This document shows positions 56,320-64,000 of a stretch of 64,000 nucleotides of DNA, piece by piece. The position numbers and the translations under genes were made by a program. Position 1 is the stretch's first letter. Each line of letters opens with the position of its first letter. Below the pieces are notes generated by a model that was not told where the DNA came from, did not search any database, and worked only from the letters and a program-made list of their open reading frames with translations. Source of the stretch: FEB-12 sp964503315 (GTDB lineage Bacteria > Zixibacteria > MSB-5A5 > GN15 > FEB-12). The stretch covers positions 62,001-126,000 of the forward strand of contig CAZCZL010000002.1 in assembly GCA_964503315.1 (NCBI GenBank), given 5' to 3'.

Positions 56320-58530
56320 TTAGTCCGTATATATTCTTATCTGTTCGCCGATCCGCAAAGAGAGCGGGTCAAGCGAGTTATTGTCTGCCAGGATCTTTGA
56401 GACTGTCGTTCTGTATTTCGCCGCTATTTCACCAAGGGTATCGCCGCGTCGAACCTGATACACAACGTACTCTGTCTCCGCTGCGGTCGCCCCTTCACTC
56501 ACCACCAGCTGCTGACCCACGAAGATGCGGGAGCTCTTCCCCATCTTGTTGATCTTGCGGATCTTGCTGGTGGAGGTCCCGAAACGCTTGGCAATCTCTG
56601 AGATGGTATCTCCCGACTTCACCACGTACACTTTGGGATTTGCGCTCTTTTTGGCCGTGGTCGCACTCTTCGGCTTCTCGGCCTTCGGAGTCGATATTGG
56701 TGCGCTCTGCTTCTCGGTACCGGCGTCGGCGTACGACGGCAGTTTCAGTTTCTGACCGATCTTGAGATGCGCATTGGCACCAAGATAATTAAGGCGGCGC
56801 AGTTCGTCAGTCGAGACACCAAACGCCTTGGCGATATCCCACATCGTGTCACCAGAGCGTACCGTGTACACTCCACCTGACGATTTGTATTCGCGTCGCG
56901 ACGCGGTTCCAGAACCGGAGGATGACTGTCCGGCCGGCACCGGGATGATCAGTTCCGTTCCGGCTTTCAGCTTGGTTCCTTTGGACAGGTTGTTGGCCTC
57001 GAGAATCGCGTACTGGCTGACACCGTAACGGTTGGCGATCTTCGCCAATGTTTCTTTCTTTTTGACTTTGTGCCGTGCCCAGGTCGAGGTCTTGGCTGAC
57101 TCCATTGAATCATACGCGGCCAGGAATTTCGAGCGCAGGCCCGCCGGGACTTTGAGCACATAATCCTTAGTGTTGGGCGGAGTGACGCTGCGCAACAATT
57201 CCGGATTGAGTGTTTTCAACTCCTCAGAAGAACATCCAAGCGCGCTGGCGACAGTCGAAAGCTCCAGTGGACGGTCGATGGTGACCTCATCCCACTTGAG
57301 TTCGGGTTCGTACTGGATATTGGTAAAACCGTACTTCTCCGGCTCTTTCGCAATATAGGTAGCCGCGTAGATAAGCGGCACGTAGTCCATGGTTTGCTGA
57401 CGCAGACGAAGTTTCCAGAAATCCTTGGTCTTCTGCGCCTTGATCGTTCGGTCCACACGGCCCGGCCCGCCGTTATAGGCAGCCATCGCCAAATCCCACT
57501 GACCGAACTTCTCATAAAGTTCTTTCAGGAAACGGGCGGCAGCATCGGTAGCCTTGACCGGGTCCTTGCGCTCATCGATCCACCAGTTCCGCTCCAGCCC
57601 GTAGATCTTACCGGTCGAGGCGATGAATTGCCAGAGCCCCATCGCGCGCGCCCAGGAATAGGCGTGGGGATTATATCCGGATTCAACCAGACAGAGATAG
57701 ACCAGATCATGCGGCAATCCATGTTTGGAGAGTGTGGTCTTGAACAAAGACTCGTATTTTTTGGAGCGCGTCAAATACCGTGTGAACGCGTCCTTGGCGA
57801 CTGTTTGGAAATAGACAATGGACTTCTTGACTCGATTATTCATTTCCAACGGCAGGTCATAGGTAACCGGCGGAAGTTCACCGTCGAAGACCTTCATCGA
57901 GTCCTGTCGGATATTCTCTTCGATATCTCCAAAGCGTTCGATGATAGCGGACGGCGCCGCGTCATCATCGAGACGTCCTAATGAGCGAAGGGATATCCGA
58001 TAGTCGGTAATGATGTTATCGACCAACGTAGAGTACTTGACCGCTTCCGGAGTGAGTTGCGAGTCGGTCACAAAGTCGAGATCCGCGAGCGTGCCGAGGC
58101 CGCGCTCGAAGTAATACTGCGCTTCCTCCCAGCTTCCTTCGCGGTTCGCCAGAACACCCATGGTGTGGTATTCTTCCGCGCGCTGGATGGCCGCCCAGAA
58201 GTCATCGGACTCCGGGCCATAATCATTCGTTTCACTTTCAGACGGCTGGTATGGGCCGGGGACCGGTGCAGTGAAACCATTGATCTCGTAGCCATTTTCT
58301 TCGGCGAGGAGGGTGTCTTCGGCATTGATCGGTTGGTTATCCGCGACTGTGCCGGTCTTTCTGGATTGGTCTGGTGAAGATGGAGTCTGTTTACGAGTCT
58401 CGCCGCGGAAGCGGGAATTCTCGGACCCGGCACGACCGCTCGAGCAGCCGGCGAACAGAACCAGCAACAGCATGCAGGCTGGCAATAGCCATATCAGACA
58501 CGATTGAACACTTGGCTTCTTGTCAAACAT
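56320..58530 (-). CDS. mltD: Lytic transglycosylase lipoprotein with four LysM repeats (MltD-like)
   Basis: This 736-residue protein starts at ATG 58530. It has a lipobox LFAGC near residues 25-29 and a long acidic, Ser/Pro-rich linker. The SLT domain (about 260-400) has the catalytic Glu in LVYLCLVESGYNPHAYSWAR, plus AMGLWQFIASTGKIYGL and MAAYNGGPGRVD. Four LysM modules follow at about 485-535, 550-597, 628-675 and 687-735 (each like TVRSGDTMWDIAKAFGVSTD). It cleaves peptidoglycan from the outer-membrane side. Confidence 0.93.
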   Translation of the reverse strand: MFDKKPSVQSCLIWLLPACMLLLVLFAGCSSGRAGSENSRFRGETRKQTPSSPDQSRKTGTVADNQPINAEDTLLAEENGYEINGFTAPVPGPYQPSESETNDYGPESDDFWAAIQRAEEYHTMGVLANREGSWEEAQYYFERGLGTLADLDFVTDSQLTPEAVKYSTLVDNIITDYRISLRSLGRLDDDAAPSAIIERFGDIEENIRQDSMKVFDGELPPVTYDLPLEMNNRVKKSIVYFQTVAKDAFTRYLTRSKKYESLFKTTLSKHGLPHDLVYLCLVESGYNPHAYSWARAMGLWQFIASTGKIYGLERNWWIDERKDPVKATDAAARFLKELYEKFGQWDLAMAAYNGGPGRVDRTIKAQKTKDFWKLRLRQQTMDYVPLIYAATYIAKEPEKYGFTNIQYEPELKWDEVTIDRPLELSTVASALGCSSEELKTLNPELLRSVTPPNTKDYVLKVPAGLRSKFLAAYDSMESAKTSTWARHKVKKKETLAKIANRYGVSQYAILEANNLSKGTKLKAGTELIIPVPAGQSSSGSGTASRREYKSSGGVYTVRSGDTMWDIAKAFGVSTDELRRLNYLGANAHLKIGQKLKLPSYADAGTEKQSAPISTPKAEKPKSATTAKKSANPKVYVVKSGDTISEIAKRFGTSTSKIRKINKMGKSSRIFVGQQLVVSEGATAAETEYVVYQVRRGDTLGEIAAKYRTTVSKILADNNSLDPLSLRIGEQIRIYTD

Positions 58531-58684
58531 CAGAGACTATCCTGTAGCTATGTTGGGTTTCAGGTGCCTACCTCCTATTATCGGCTGACGACCCGCTGTA
58601 CTTAAGGTTGCCATGAACGCTAACCCATTGCCATATAACTGATACGGAAGAAAAACCAGAACGGAGGTCAGGGCAACAAAAAAC

Positions 58685-59611
58685 TTACCCCTCAGTTAGG
58701 GCCTTTCTAAGCTCTTCTGCAGTAGGAAAATAGCGACACCCAGCCTGACGGGCAAACCAAGTCACCTGCCTTTTGGCATACCGGCGTGTCTCCTGCTTGA
58801 TCTCACTGGTCGCCTGCTCCAGATCCATCTCTCCTTCCAGAACGTCCAAAAGTTCACCATACCCGATGATAGCTGACCGACGAATCTGGTCCGCCATCCC
58901 CTGATTAACCAGCCGCTCGATTTCCGCCAGCCACCCGGATTCCAGCATTCTCTCCACCCGCAAGTTGATACGCTCATACAGCCATGCTCGTTCCGGGTTG
59001 AGACAATAGTACTGAAACAAGTAGTTCGCCTTACGGTGATTCCCGGTGGCGGTCACCTCGGATTTGGTTTTTCCAGTCAGTTCAAAGATCTCCAAAGCTC
59101 GCAAAAGTCGCACACGATTATTTGGATGTATCTTGGCCGCTTCCAAAGGATCGATCTGTTTCAATCGCTCATGCATCGTTTCCGGACCGAGAGTCACCAT
59201 CTCCGCTTCGAGCTTAAGACGCAAATCCATGTCGGCTTGCTGAATTTCGACGACGCCATCGGTGAGTGCTCTCAGGTAAAGCCCAGTGCCTCCCACGATG
59301 AGCGGGGAATTCCCCCGTTTCAGAATCTCTCCAATAACCCGTGTGGCATCACCGATAAAGCGAAACGCGCTGTACCGTTCACCCGGTTCAATGATATCAA
59401 TAAGGTGATGCGGTACGCGTGCACGGTCTTCAGAAGATGGTTTGGCCGTGCCAATATCGAGGTAACGGACGAGTTGGCGGGAATCGGCTGAGATGATCTC
59501 GTACGGCCCCGATAGTGCAAGCTCCATAGCGGTCTCCGATTTGCCGGAGCCGGTCGGCCCACAGATTATCGGGATCGGCTGTGACCTAGCATCGTCCAAA
59601 TTGGCGGTCAA
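58685..59611 (-). CDS. miaA: tRNA dimethylallyltransferase
   Basis: This 308-residue enzyme adds an isopentenyl group to A37 of tRNAs that read UNN codons. The P-loop GPTGSGKSETAMELA is at about 18-33, followed by ISADSRQLVRYLDIGTAKPS. VGGTGLYLRALTDG lies in the centre. The C-terminal part has RQVTWFARQAGCRYFP. It overlaps mutL by 26 bp; mutS-mutL-miaA is a common order. The 154-bp gap to mltD (58531-58684) shows no gene. Confidence 0.95.
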   Translation of the reverse strand: MTANLDDARSQPIPIICGPTGSGKSETAMELALSGPYEIISADSRQLVRYLDIGTAKPSSEDRARVPHHLIDIIEPGERYSAFRFIGDATRVIGEILKRGNSPLIVGGTGLYLRALTDGVVEIQQADMDLRLKLEAEMVTLGPETMHERLKQIDPLEAAKIHPNNRVRLLRALEIFELTGKTKSEVTATGNHRKANYLFQYYCLNPERAWLYERINLRVERMLESGWLAEIERLVNQGMADQIRRSAIIGYGELLDVLEGEMDLEQATSEIKQETRRYAKRQVTWFARQAGCRYFPTAEELRKALTEG

Positions 59612-61427
59612 GGTCGCCTCGATTGATCTTAATGAACGTGGGGCGTCCGTGCGGACAAGAGTATTTGTTCTCGCATTGGAGGAGTTGTTGAAGCAGGCCT
59701 ATCGCCTCGTCATCGGTCAAGCGATCTCCCGACATCACAGCGGCGCGGCAGGCGATAGATTGGGCCATCGCCTTTTTCAAGTCGTATCCCCCTTTGGTCA
59801 GCGAGCCGATGTCATCGAGGACTTTGGTGAATATCTTTTCCGGCGACTTGCGCGAAAGGATCATCGGGACGGCTTCAATCGAAATCATCCTCCCACCAAA
59901 GGGTGCGACGGAGAAACCTGACTTGTTGACCAGATCCTCGGCTTCAACGAACAGTGAAAACCTCTCCGGGGTCAGTTCGAGTTGAACCGGCAGGAGTAGT
60001 TGCTGGCCGACAATTGACTGTCGTTCCAATCGACGCATGGTCTCTTCGTACAACACGCGCTCGTGAGCGGTATGCTGATCGACAATGTAGAGATCCTCCC
60101 CTGCCTGCAGTATCAGATAGAGGTCGGAGAATCGGCCAACCAGTCTGATCCCGGCCGAAGGGCCGGTGTCTGGTGAGACGGGTGCCGCGGATGGCGGCTC
60201 GGACTCGATGATCTCTCCCGTCGCGCTGTCTACTTTTATAATACCGGAGGATTGCGAACCAGGAGACGACATGGGGCGGTAAAGATCGCTCAACATCTCA
60301 TGGTTGATGATCTGACTTCCGGAGATGCCGGGGATATAGCCTTGCCGAGCAAGTGGGGTCTGCGGCGCGAATGTCTGCTGGCCGCCTGCGGATTGTGCTG
60401 GCGGCGTGAGAAAAACCGGAATCACACCATCCTGTCGGGAAGCGGCTTTCACCGCGTGATAAATGGCGTCATAGATATCACGCTCTTTCGAGAGGCGGAC
60501 TTCGGTCTTGGCGGGATGCACATTGACATCAACTTCGGTCGGTTCCACCTGCAGGAGAATCGCGCCGACCGGGTACAATCCTTTTGGCAGCATTTCACCG
60601 AATCCCGCGGAGAGCGCGTGAGAGAATGTGGTCGAGTGGATATACCGGCCATTGATGAAGATATAGTGACCCCAGCGATTGTTGGTCGCCTGGTCGGGTT
60701 TGCCGATGAAGCCCTGAAGCCGGACGGCGCCGGTCTCGGCGGACAGTTCCAGCAACTGCTTGCCGTAGCCGAGAAGAGCGGCGACACGGTCGCGGAGTGA
60801 TCCAGCCGCGACCGAAAATATCTGGCGCCCATTCAGGGTGTAGGAGAAGGCGACATCGTATCGCGCTAACGCTAGCGCAGTCGCGGTGCGCGACAAATGG
60901 CGGGATTCGGTCGATTCCGCTTTAAGGAATTTGCGTCGCGCCGGGGTGTTAAAGAACAAATCGCCGACCTCGATCGTGGTTCCAACCCCACCGGCGATAG
61001 GACGTTTCGATTGAAGCACGCCCCCTTCGTAGATGATCTCAGTCGCCACCTGTGATTCAGCCACCCGTGAGACCATCCGGGTTCGTGAGACAGAAGCGAT
61101 TGATGGTAGTGCTTCGCCCCGAAAACCGTAGGAAAGAATCCGTTCCAGATCAGAGAGCCCCGACAGTTTTGAGGTCGCGTGCCGGGAGAAGGCTATCTCG
61201 ATCTGATCCTCCGGTATCCCCCAGCCATTGTCGACGATCTTGATCAGCTTTGAGCCGGATTGCTCGACAATGATATCGATGCGAGTCGAGCCGGCATCGA
61301 GGGCGTTCTCGACAAGTTCTTTAACGACAGCCGCGGGACGCTCGACAACTTCGCCAGCCGCGATCTTATTTATCAGACGTTCGGGAAGCGGACGGATGAT
61401 TGGACGAGTGGCTGGAGTCGCGCTCAT
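59586..61427 (-). CDS. mutL: DNA mismatch repair protein MutL (endonuclease type)
   Basis: This 613-residue protein couples mismatch recognition by MutS to strand removal. The GHKL ATPase domain (1-330) has INKIAAGEVVERPAAVVKEL, VENALDAGSTRIDIIVEQSG, DNGWGI, and YGFRGEALPSIASVS. The C-terminal domain has IVDQHTAHERVLYEE, which keeps the metal ligands of the DQHA-x2-E-x4-E motif with Thr for Ala. It also has ACRAAVMSGD and CPHGRPTFIK. This is the nicking form of organisms without MutH. Its start overlaps the mutS stop (61424-61427). Confidence 0.95.
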   Translation of the reverse strand: MSATPATRPIIRPLPERLINKIAAGEVVERPAAVVKELVENALDAGSTRIDIIVEQSGSKLIKIVDNGWGIPEDQIEIAFSRHATSKLSGLSDLERILSYGFRGEALPSIASVSRTRMVSRVAESQVATEIIYEGGVLQSKRPIAGGVGTTIEVGDLFFNTPARRKFLKAESTESRHLSRTATALALARYDVAFSYTLNGRQIFSVAAGSLRDRVAALLGYGKQLLELSAETGAVRLQGFIGKPDQATNNRWGHYIFINGRYIHSTTFSHALSAGFGEMLPKGLYPVGAILLQVEPTEVDVNVHPAKTEVRLSKERDIYDAIYHAVKAASRQDGVIPVFLTPPAQSAGGQQTFAPQTPLARQGYIPGISGSQIINHEMLSDLYRPMSSPGSQSSGIIKVDSATGEIIESEPPSAAPVSPDTGPSAGIRLVGRFSDLYLILQAGEDLYIVDQHTAHERVLYEETMRRLERQSIVGQQLLLPVQLELTPERFSLFVEAEDLVNKSGFSVAPFGGRMISIEAVPMILSRKSPEKIFTKVLDDIGSLTKGGYDLKKAMAQSIACRAAVMSGDRLTDDEAIGLLQQLLQCENKYSCPHGRPTFIKINRGDLDRQFGRC

Positions 61428-64000
61428 GACAACTCCTCTTTTAGTTTGCGCAACAAGTCAAACGCCTGCACCGGCGAGAGCGTGTTGAGGTCGACCTCTT
61501 TCAACTTGGTCTCAAGCGCTGACGGTTGTGGGTCAAATAGCGACGGCTGCACCTTTTCCTTATAGAGCGATCTTCCCAATTCGGATTGAGTGAATTTCCC
61601 GGACTCAAGCAATCTTAGAACCGACTTTGCGCGCTGGATGGTCTGCCGAGGTAATCCCGCCAGCTTAGCGACCTCGATGCCATACGAGTCATCGCATCCG
61701 CCGGGAATGATCTTGTGCAGGAAGACGACGCGGTCTTCCCATTTCTTGACCGCAACCTGGAAATTGTGGACGGTTGGATATATCTCGGCCATGCCGGTTA
61801 ATTCGTGGTAATGAGTGGCGAAGACCGTGCGGGAACGCTTCTGGTCATTCAGATATTCGACCACCGACCAGGCAACGGAAAGGCCGTCGAAGGTCGAAGT
61901 TCCTCTCCCGACTTCATCCAAAAGCACCAGCGAGCGGTCAGTCGCGTTATGCACGATATTTGCAGTCTCAATCATCTCGACCAAAAAAGTCGACTGACCC
62001 CGGGCGAGATTATCCAACGCGCCGACACGAGTGAAGACCCGGTCGACCAGTCCAAGATGTACTTTGTCGGCCGGAACCCAGGAGCCGATCTGCGCCATGA
62101 TGACTATCAAACCTATTTGACGAAGATAGGTCGATTTACCAGACATATTGGGGCCGGTCAGAATGAGAATGCGATTCGTTTCAATCGAGCTGTGCAGGTC
62201 ATTGGCGACAAACGAGCCGGGCGGGAGGACCGCCTCGATCACGGGATGGCGGCCATTGGTGATGACCAACTGGTCGTCGTCGTGTATCTCCGGACGACAG
62301 TAGCCCCTCTTTACAGCCAGATCAGCCAGTGCAGAGACCAGATCGATCTCGGCCAGCAATTCGGCGGTGGTGAGAATAAGAGAGATGGAGCCGTTGAGAT
62401 GATCGATCAACTGCTGGTAAAGTTCAAGTTCCAGCTTGTTGATCTTCTCCTCCGCGGCAAGGATGAGTTCTTCCTTTTCCTTCAATTCCGGTGTGATATA
62501 CCGTTCGGCATTGACCAGCGTCTGTTTGCGGATATACTCCTGCGGTACCATCGAAGCATTGGCGCGAGTGATCTCGATATAGTAACCAAAGACCTGGTTG
62601 AAACCGACCTTGAGGGTCGCGATACCGGTCCGTTCGCGCTCAACCTTTTGCAGTGATCCAATATAGAACCGCGCTTCTTTGATCGAATCATTCAGATGAT
62701 CCAGGGCCTCGGCGTAGCCGTGGCGGAATATCCCTCCTTTTTGCGAGGAGAGTGGCGGTTCATCCACAAGTGCACGACCGATGCGCTCGCTAAATGGTGT
62801 GCTGTCGGGGAGCCGTTCGCTGATCTCTCTGAGAAGTGCCGAATGCGCACCTGCTAACATCGCTTTCAAATGCTGTCCGGTCGAAAGTGCCTGCCCGACC
62901 GCGGCCATCTGGCGTGGATTGAGCTTGCCTATTCCGAGTCTTCCGGCCAGCCGCTCCAGATCCGGCAGTTGCTTCGTCTGTTCACGAATCTGATAGCAGA
63001 GGTCGCGGTTCTTGACGAGTTCGGTAACGCCGGATTGACGACGCTCGATGCGCTCTTTGGAGCGGAACGGGCGTAGCAAGTTTGCTCGAAGACGCCGTCT
63101 TCCGGCATCCGTGTGACACAGATCCATCACCGAAAGAAGCGAATTCTCGTCGGTCGACGTGGCGGTATTTTTGACCAGTTCCAGATTGCGGACGGTGCTG
63201 TAGTCGAGCGGCATAAACTCCGAATTATCGTAGCGGATCAGCCGCGTGATGTGGGAGAGTTGCTCTCGATGGTTTTCTCGCAGATAGCGGAAGATCGCCC
63301 CTGCGGCCGTGATGGCCAGCGGCGCGTGGTCGACCCCGAACGATTCGAGAGTCACTGTCCCAAAATGCTGGTTGAGTTCGCGGCGCGAGGTCGCGAGATC
63401 GAAATTATACTCTTCGTACGGGGTCAATTGGGCCGCTGTGCGACTATACCCCAGCAGCTCTGCGATCGCGTTCTTTTCGATCACGGACGAGAAGAGCAAT
63501 TCGGATGGTTCCACCACGCGCAGTCGCTCGATCATCACTTGCGGGTCACCCTCGTCCACCTGAAACTCCCCCGTCGCCAGGTAAAGAGTCGCGATCCCCA
63601 TACGGTGTGAATCTTTCTGGAATAGCGCGGCAAGACAAGCGATGCGGGTAGGTTCATCAGGCGATTCGATTGTGGCGGTTCCCGGCGTGACGATCTCCAC
63701 GATCTCTCGCTTGACAAGCCCTTTGGCGGTTTTGGGATCTTCGACCTGCTCAACGATGACAACCTTCTCTCCTCGCGCGGCGAGGCGTGAGAGGTAACGA
63801 TCCATCGCATGATACGGCACTCCGGCCAAAGGGACGCGCTCGGAGTTGCCGTGCGAGCGGGAGGTCAAGGCGATACCAAGCATAGGCGCGGCTTTGACCG
63901 CGTCATCGCCGAACATTTCATAGAAATCCCCCATTCGAAAGAAGAGAATTTTGTCGGGATGTTGGGCTTTGATAGCGTGATATTGCCGCATCAGCGGCGT
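61424..64000 (-). CDS. mutS: DNA mismatch repair protein MutS (5' end beyond right edge)
   Basis: At least 858 residues are visible, with the frame still open at the right edge (TPLMRQYHAIKAQHPDKILF). This matches the N-terminus of MutS after a short missing start, so only some 5-20 codons are absent. The mismatch-reading FYEMF motif is present near residue 25. The ATPase has Walker A TGPNMSGKSTYLRQIG, Walker B LVLLDEVGRGTSTFDG, and FATHYHELTGMAE. It recognises mispaired bases and recruits MutL. Confidence 0.96.
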   Translation of the reverse strand, partial: TPLMRQYHAIKAQHPDKILFFRMGDFYEMFGDDAVKAAPMLGIALTSRSHGNSERVPLAGVPYHAMDRYLSRLAARGEKVVIVEQVEDPKTAKGLVKREIVEIVTPGTATIESPDEPTRIACLAALFQKDSHRMGIATLYLATGEFQVDEGDPQVMIERLRVVEPSELLFSSVIEKNAIAELLGYSRTAAQLTPYEEYNFDLATSRRELNQHFGTVTLESFGVDHAPLAITAAGAIFRYLRENHREQLSHITRLIRYDNSEFMPLDYSTVRNLELVKNTATSTDENSLLSVMDLCHTDAGRRRLRANLLRPFRSKERIERRQSGVTELVKNRDLCYQIREQTKQLPDLERLAGRLGIGKLNPRQMAAVGQALSTGQHLKAMLAGAHSALLREISERLPDSTPFSERIGRALVDEPPLSSQKGGIFRHGYAEALDHLNDSIKEARFYIGSLQKVERERTGIATLKVGFNQVFGYYIEITRANASMVPQEYIRKQTLVNAERYITPELKEKEELILAAEEKINKLELELYQQLIDHLNGSISLILTTAELLAEIDLVSALADLAVKRGYCRPEIHDDDQLVITNGRHPVIEAVLPPGSFVANDLHSSIETNRILILTGPNMSGKSTYLRQIGLIVIMAQIGSWVPADKVHLGLVDRVFTRVGALDNLARGQSTFLVEMIETANIVHNATDRSLVLLDEVGRGTSTFDGLSVAWSVVEYLNDQKRSRTVFATHYHELTGMAEIYPTVHNFQVAVKKWEDRVVFLHKIIPGGCDDSYGIEVAKLAGLPRQTIQRAKSVLRLLESGKFTQSELGRSLYKEKVQPSLFDPQPSALETKLKEVDLNTLSPVQAFDLLRKLKEELS

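Noticed and set aside
61805..62656. Plus-strand frame of 283 codons opposite mutS
   Set aside because: mutS is complete and conserved here; no start signal or domain is seen on the plus strand.

Overview
The window looks like the chromosome of an uncultured Gram-negative bacterium of the FCB/Zixibacteria-like kind. The cell envelope is double-membraned: there is a BamA/TamA-like barrel, a secretin, lipoproteins and an OmpW-sized barrel. Two secreted peptidases end in dockerin-type repeats, one secreted protein ends in a FlgD-like 'NYPNPFN' module, and there is a DUF2723 membrane protein. Base composition is moderately GC-rich and gene density is high. The phylum is inferred from gene content only. 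I see no rRNA, tRNA, CRISPR array, insertion sequence or phage gene.

Layout. 1-4.2 kb: the start of a zinc-ribbon protein cut by the left edge, a HEXXH metallopeptidase with a dockerin tail and an Omp85-type barrel, all on the minus strand. 4.2-12.2 kb (+): a type IV pilus/type II secretion-like operon, pilB-pilC-two prepilins-pilMN fusion-pilO-pilP-secretin. 12.2-16 kb (-): a MauE/DoxX-rhodanese pair, a ZIP transporter, a small frameshifted gene, a helix-turn-helix protein and a coiled-coil membrane protein. 15.4-20.5 kb (-): a flippase-like protein, a glycosyltransferase and a DUF2723 protein, translationally coupled. 20.6-24.8 kb (-): ribD-ribE-ribBA-ribH-nusB behind an FMN riboswitch. 24.8-28.6 kb (-): GAF proteins and a lone receiver domain, divergent from a lipoprotein gene across an 18-bp palindrome.

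29.6-40.1 kb (-): one long run, hrcA-grpE-dnaK-dnaJ-prmA-rsmE-pilD-histidine kinase-efp-rnhC, behind a sigma70-type promoter and a degenerate CIRCE operator. The prepilin peptidase for the pilus locus is inside this run. 40.2-45.4 kb (-): small secreted and lipoprotein genes, a sigma54-activator gene and an outer-membrane barrel. 45.6-47.7 kb (-): an M14 carboxypeptidase with a dockerin tail. 47.9-50.7 kb (+): purD-purE and a TPR protein. 51-54.6 kb (-): a triple-repeat secreted protein and a large secreted protein. 54.6-58.5 kb (-): a candidate structured RNA, the tiny ribosomal-type protein gene bTHX/COX24-like, HU, SppA and an MltD-type transglycosylase. 58.7-64 kb (-): mutS (cut by the right edge)-mutL-miaA.

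The best leads are: (i) a structured RNA of about 175 nt between the 31-codon bTHX-like gene and an intrinsic terminator; (ii) the PilM-PilN fusion with eroded ATP-binding motifs; (iii) a one-base frameshift in a small, otherwise intact gene at 14.0-14.2 kb; (iv) a secreted protein made of three copies of an unrecognised module; (v) a GAF/receiver signalling operon without a kinase catalytic domain, facing a lipoprotein gene across a perfect palindrome.
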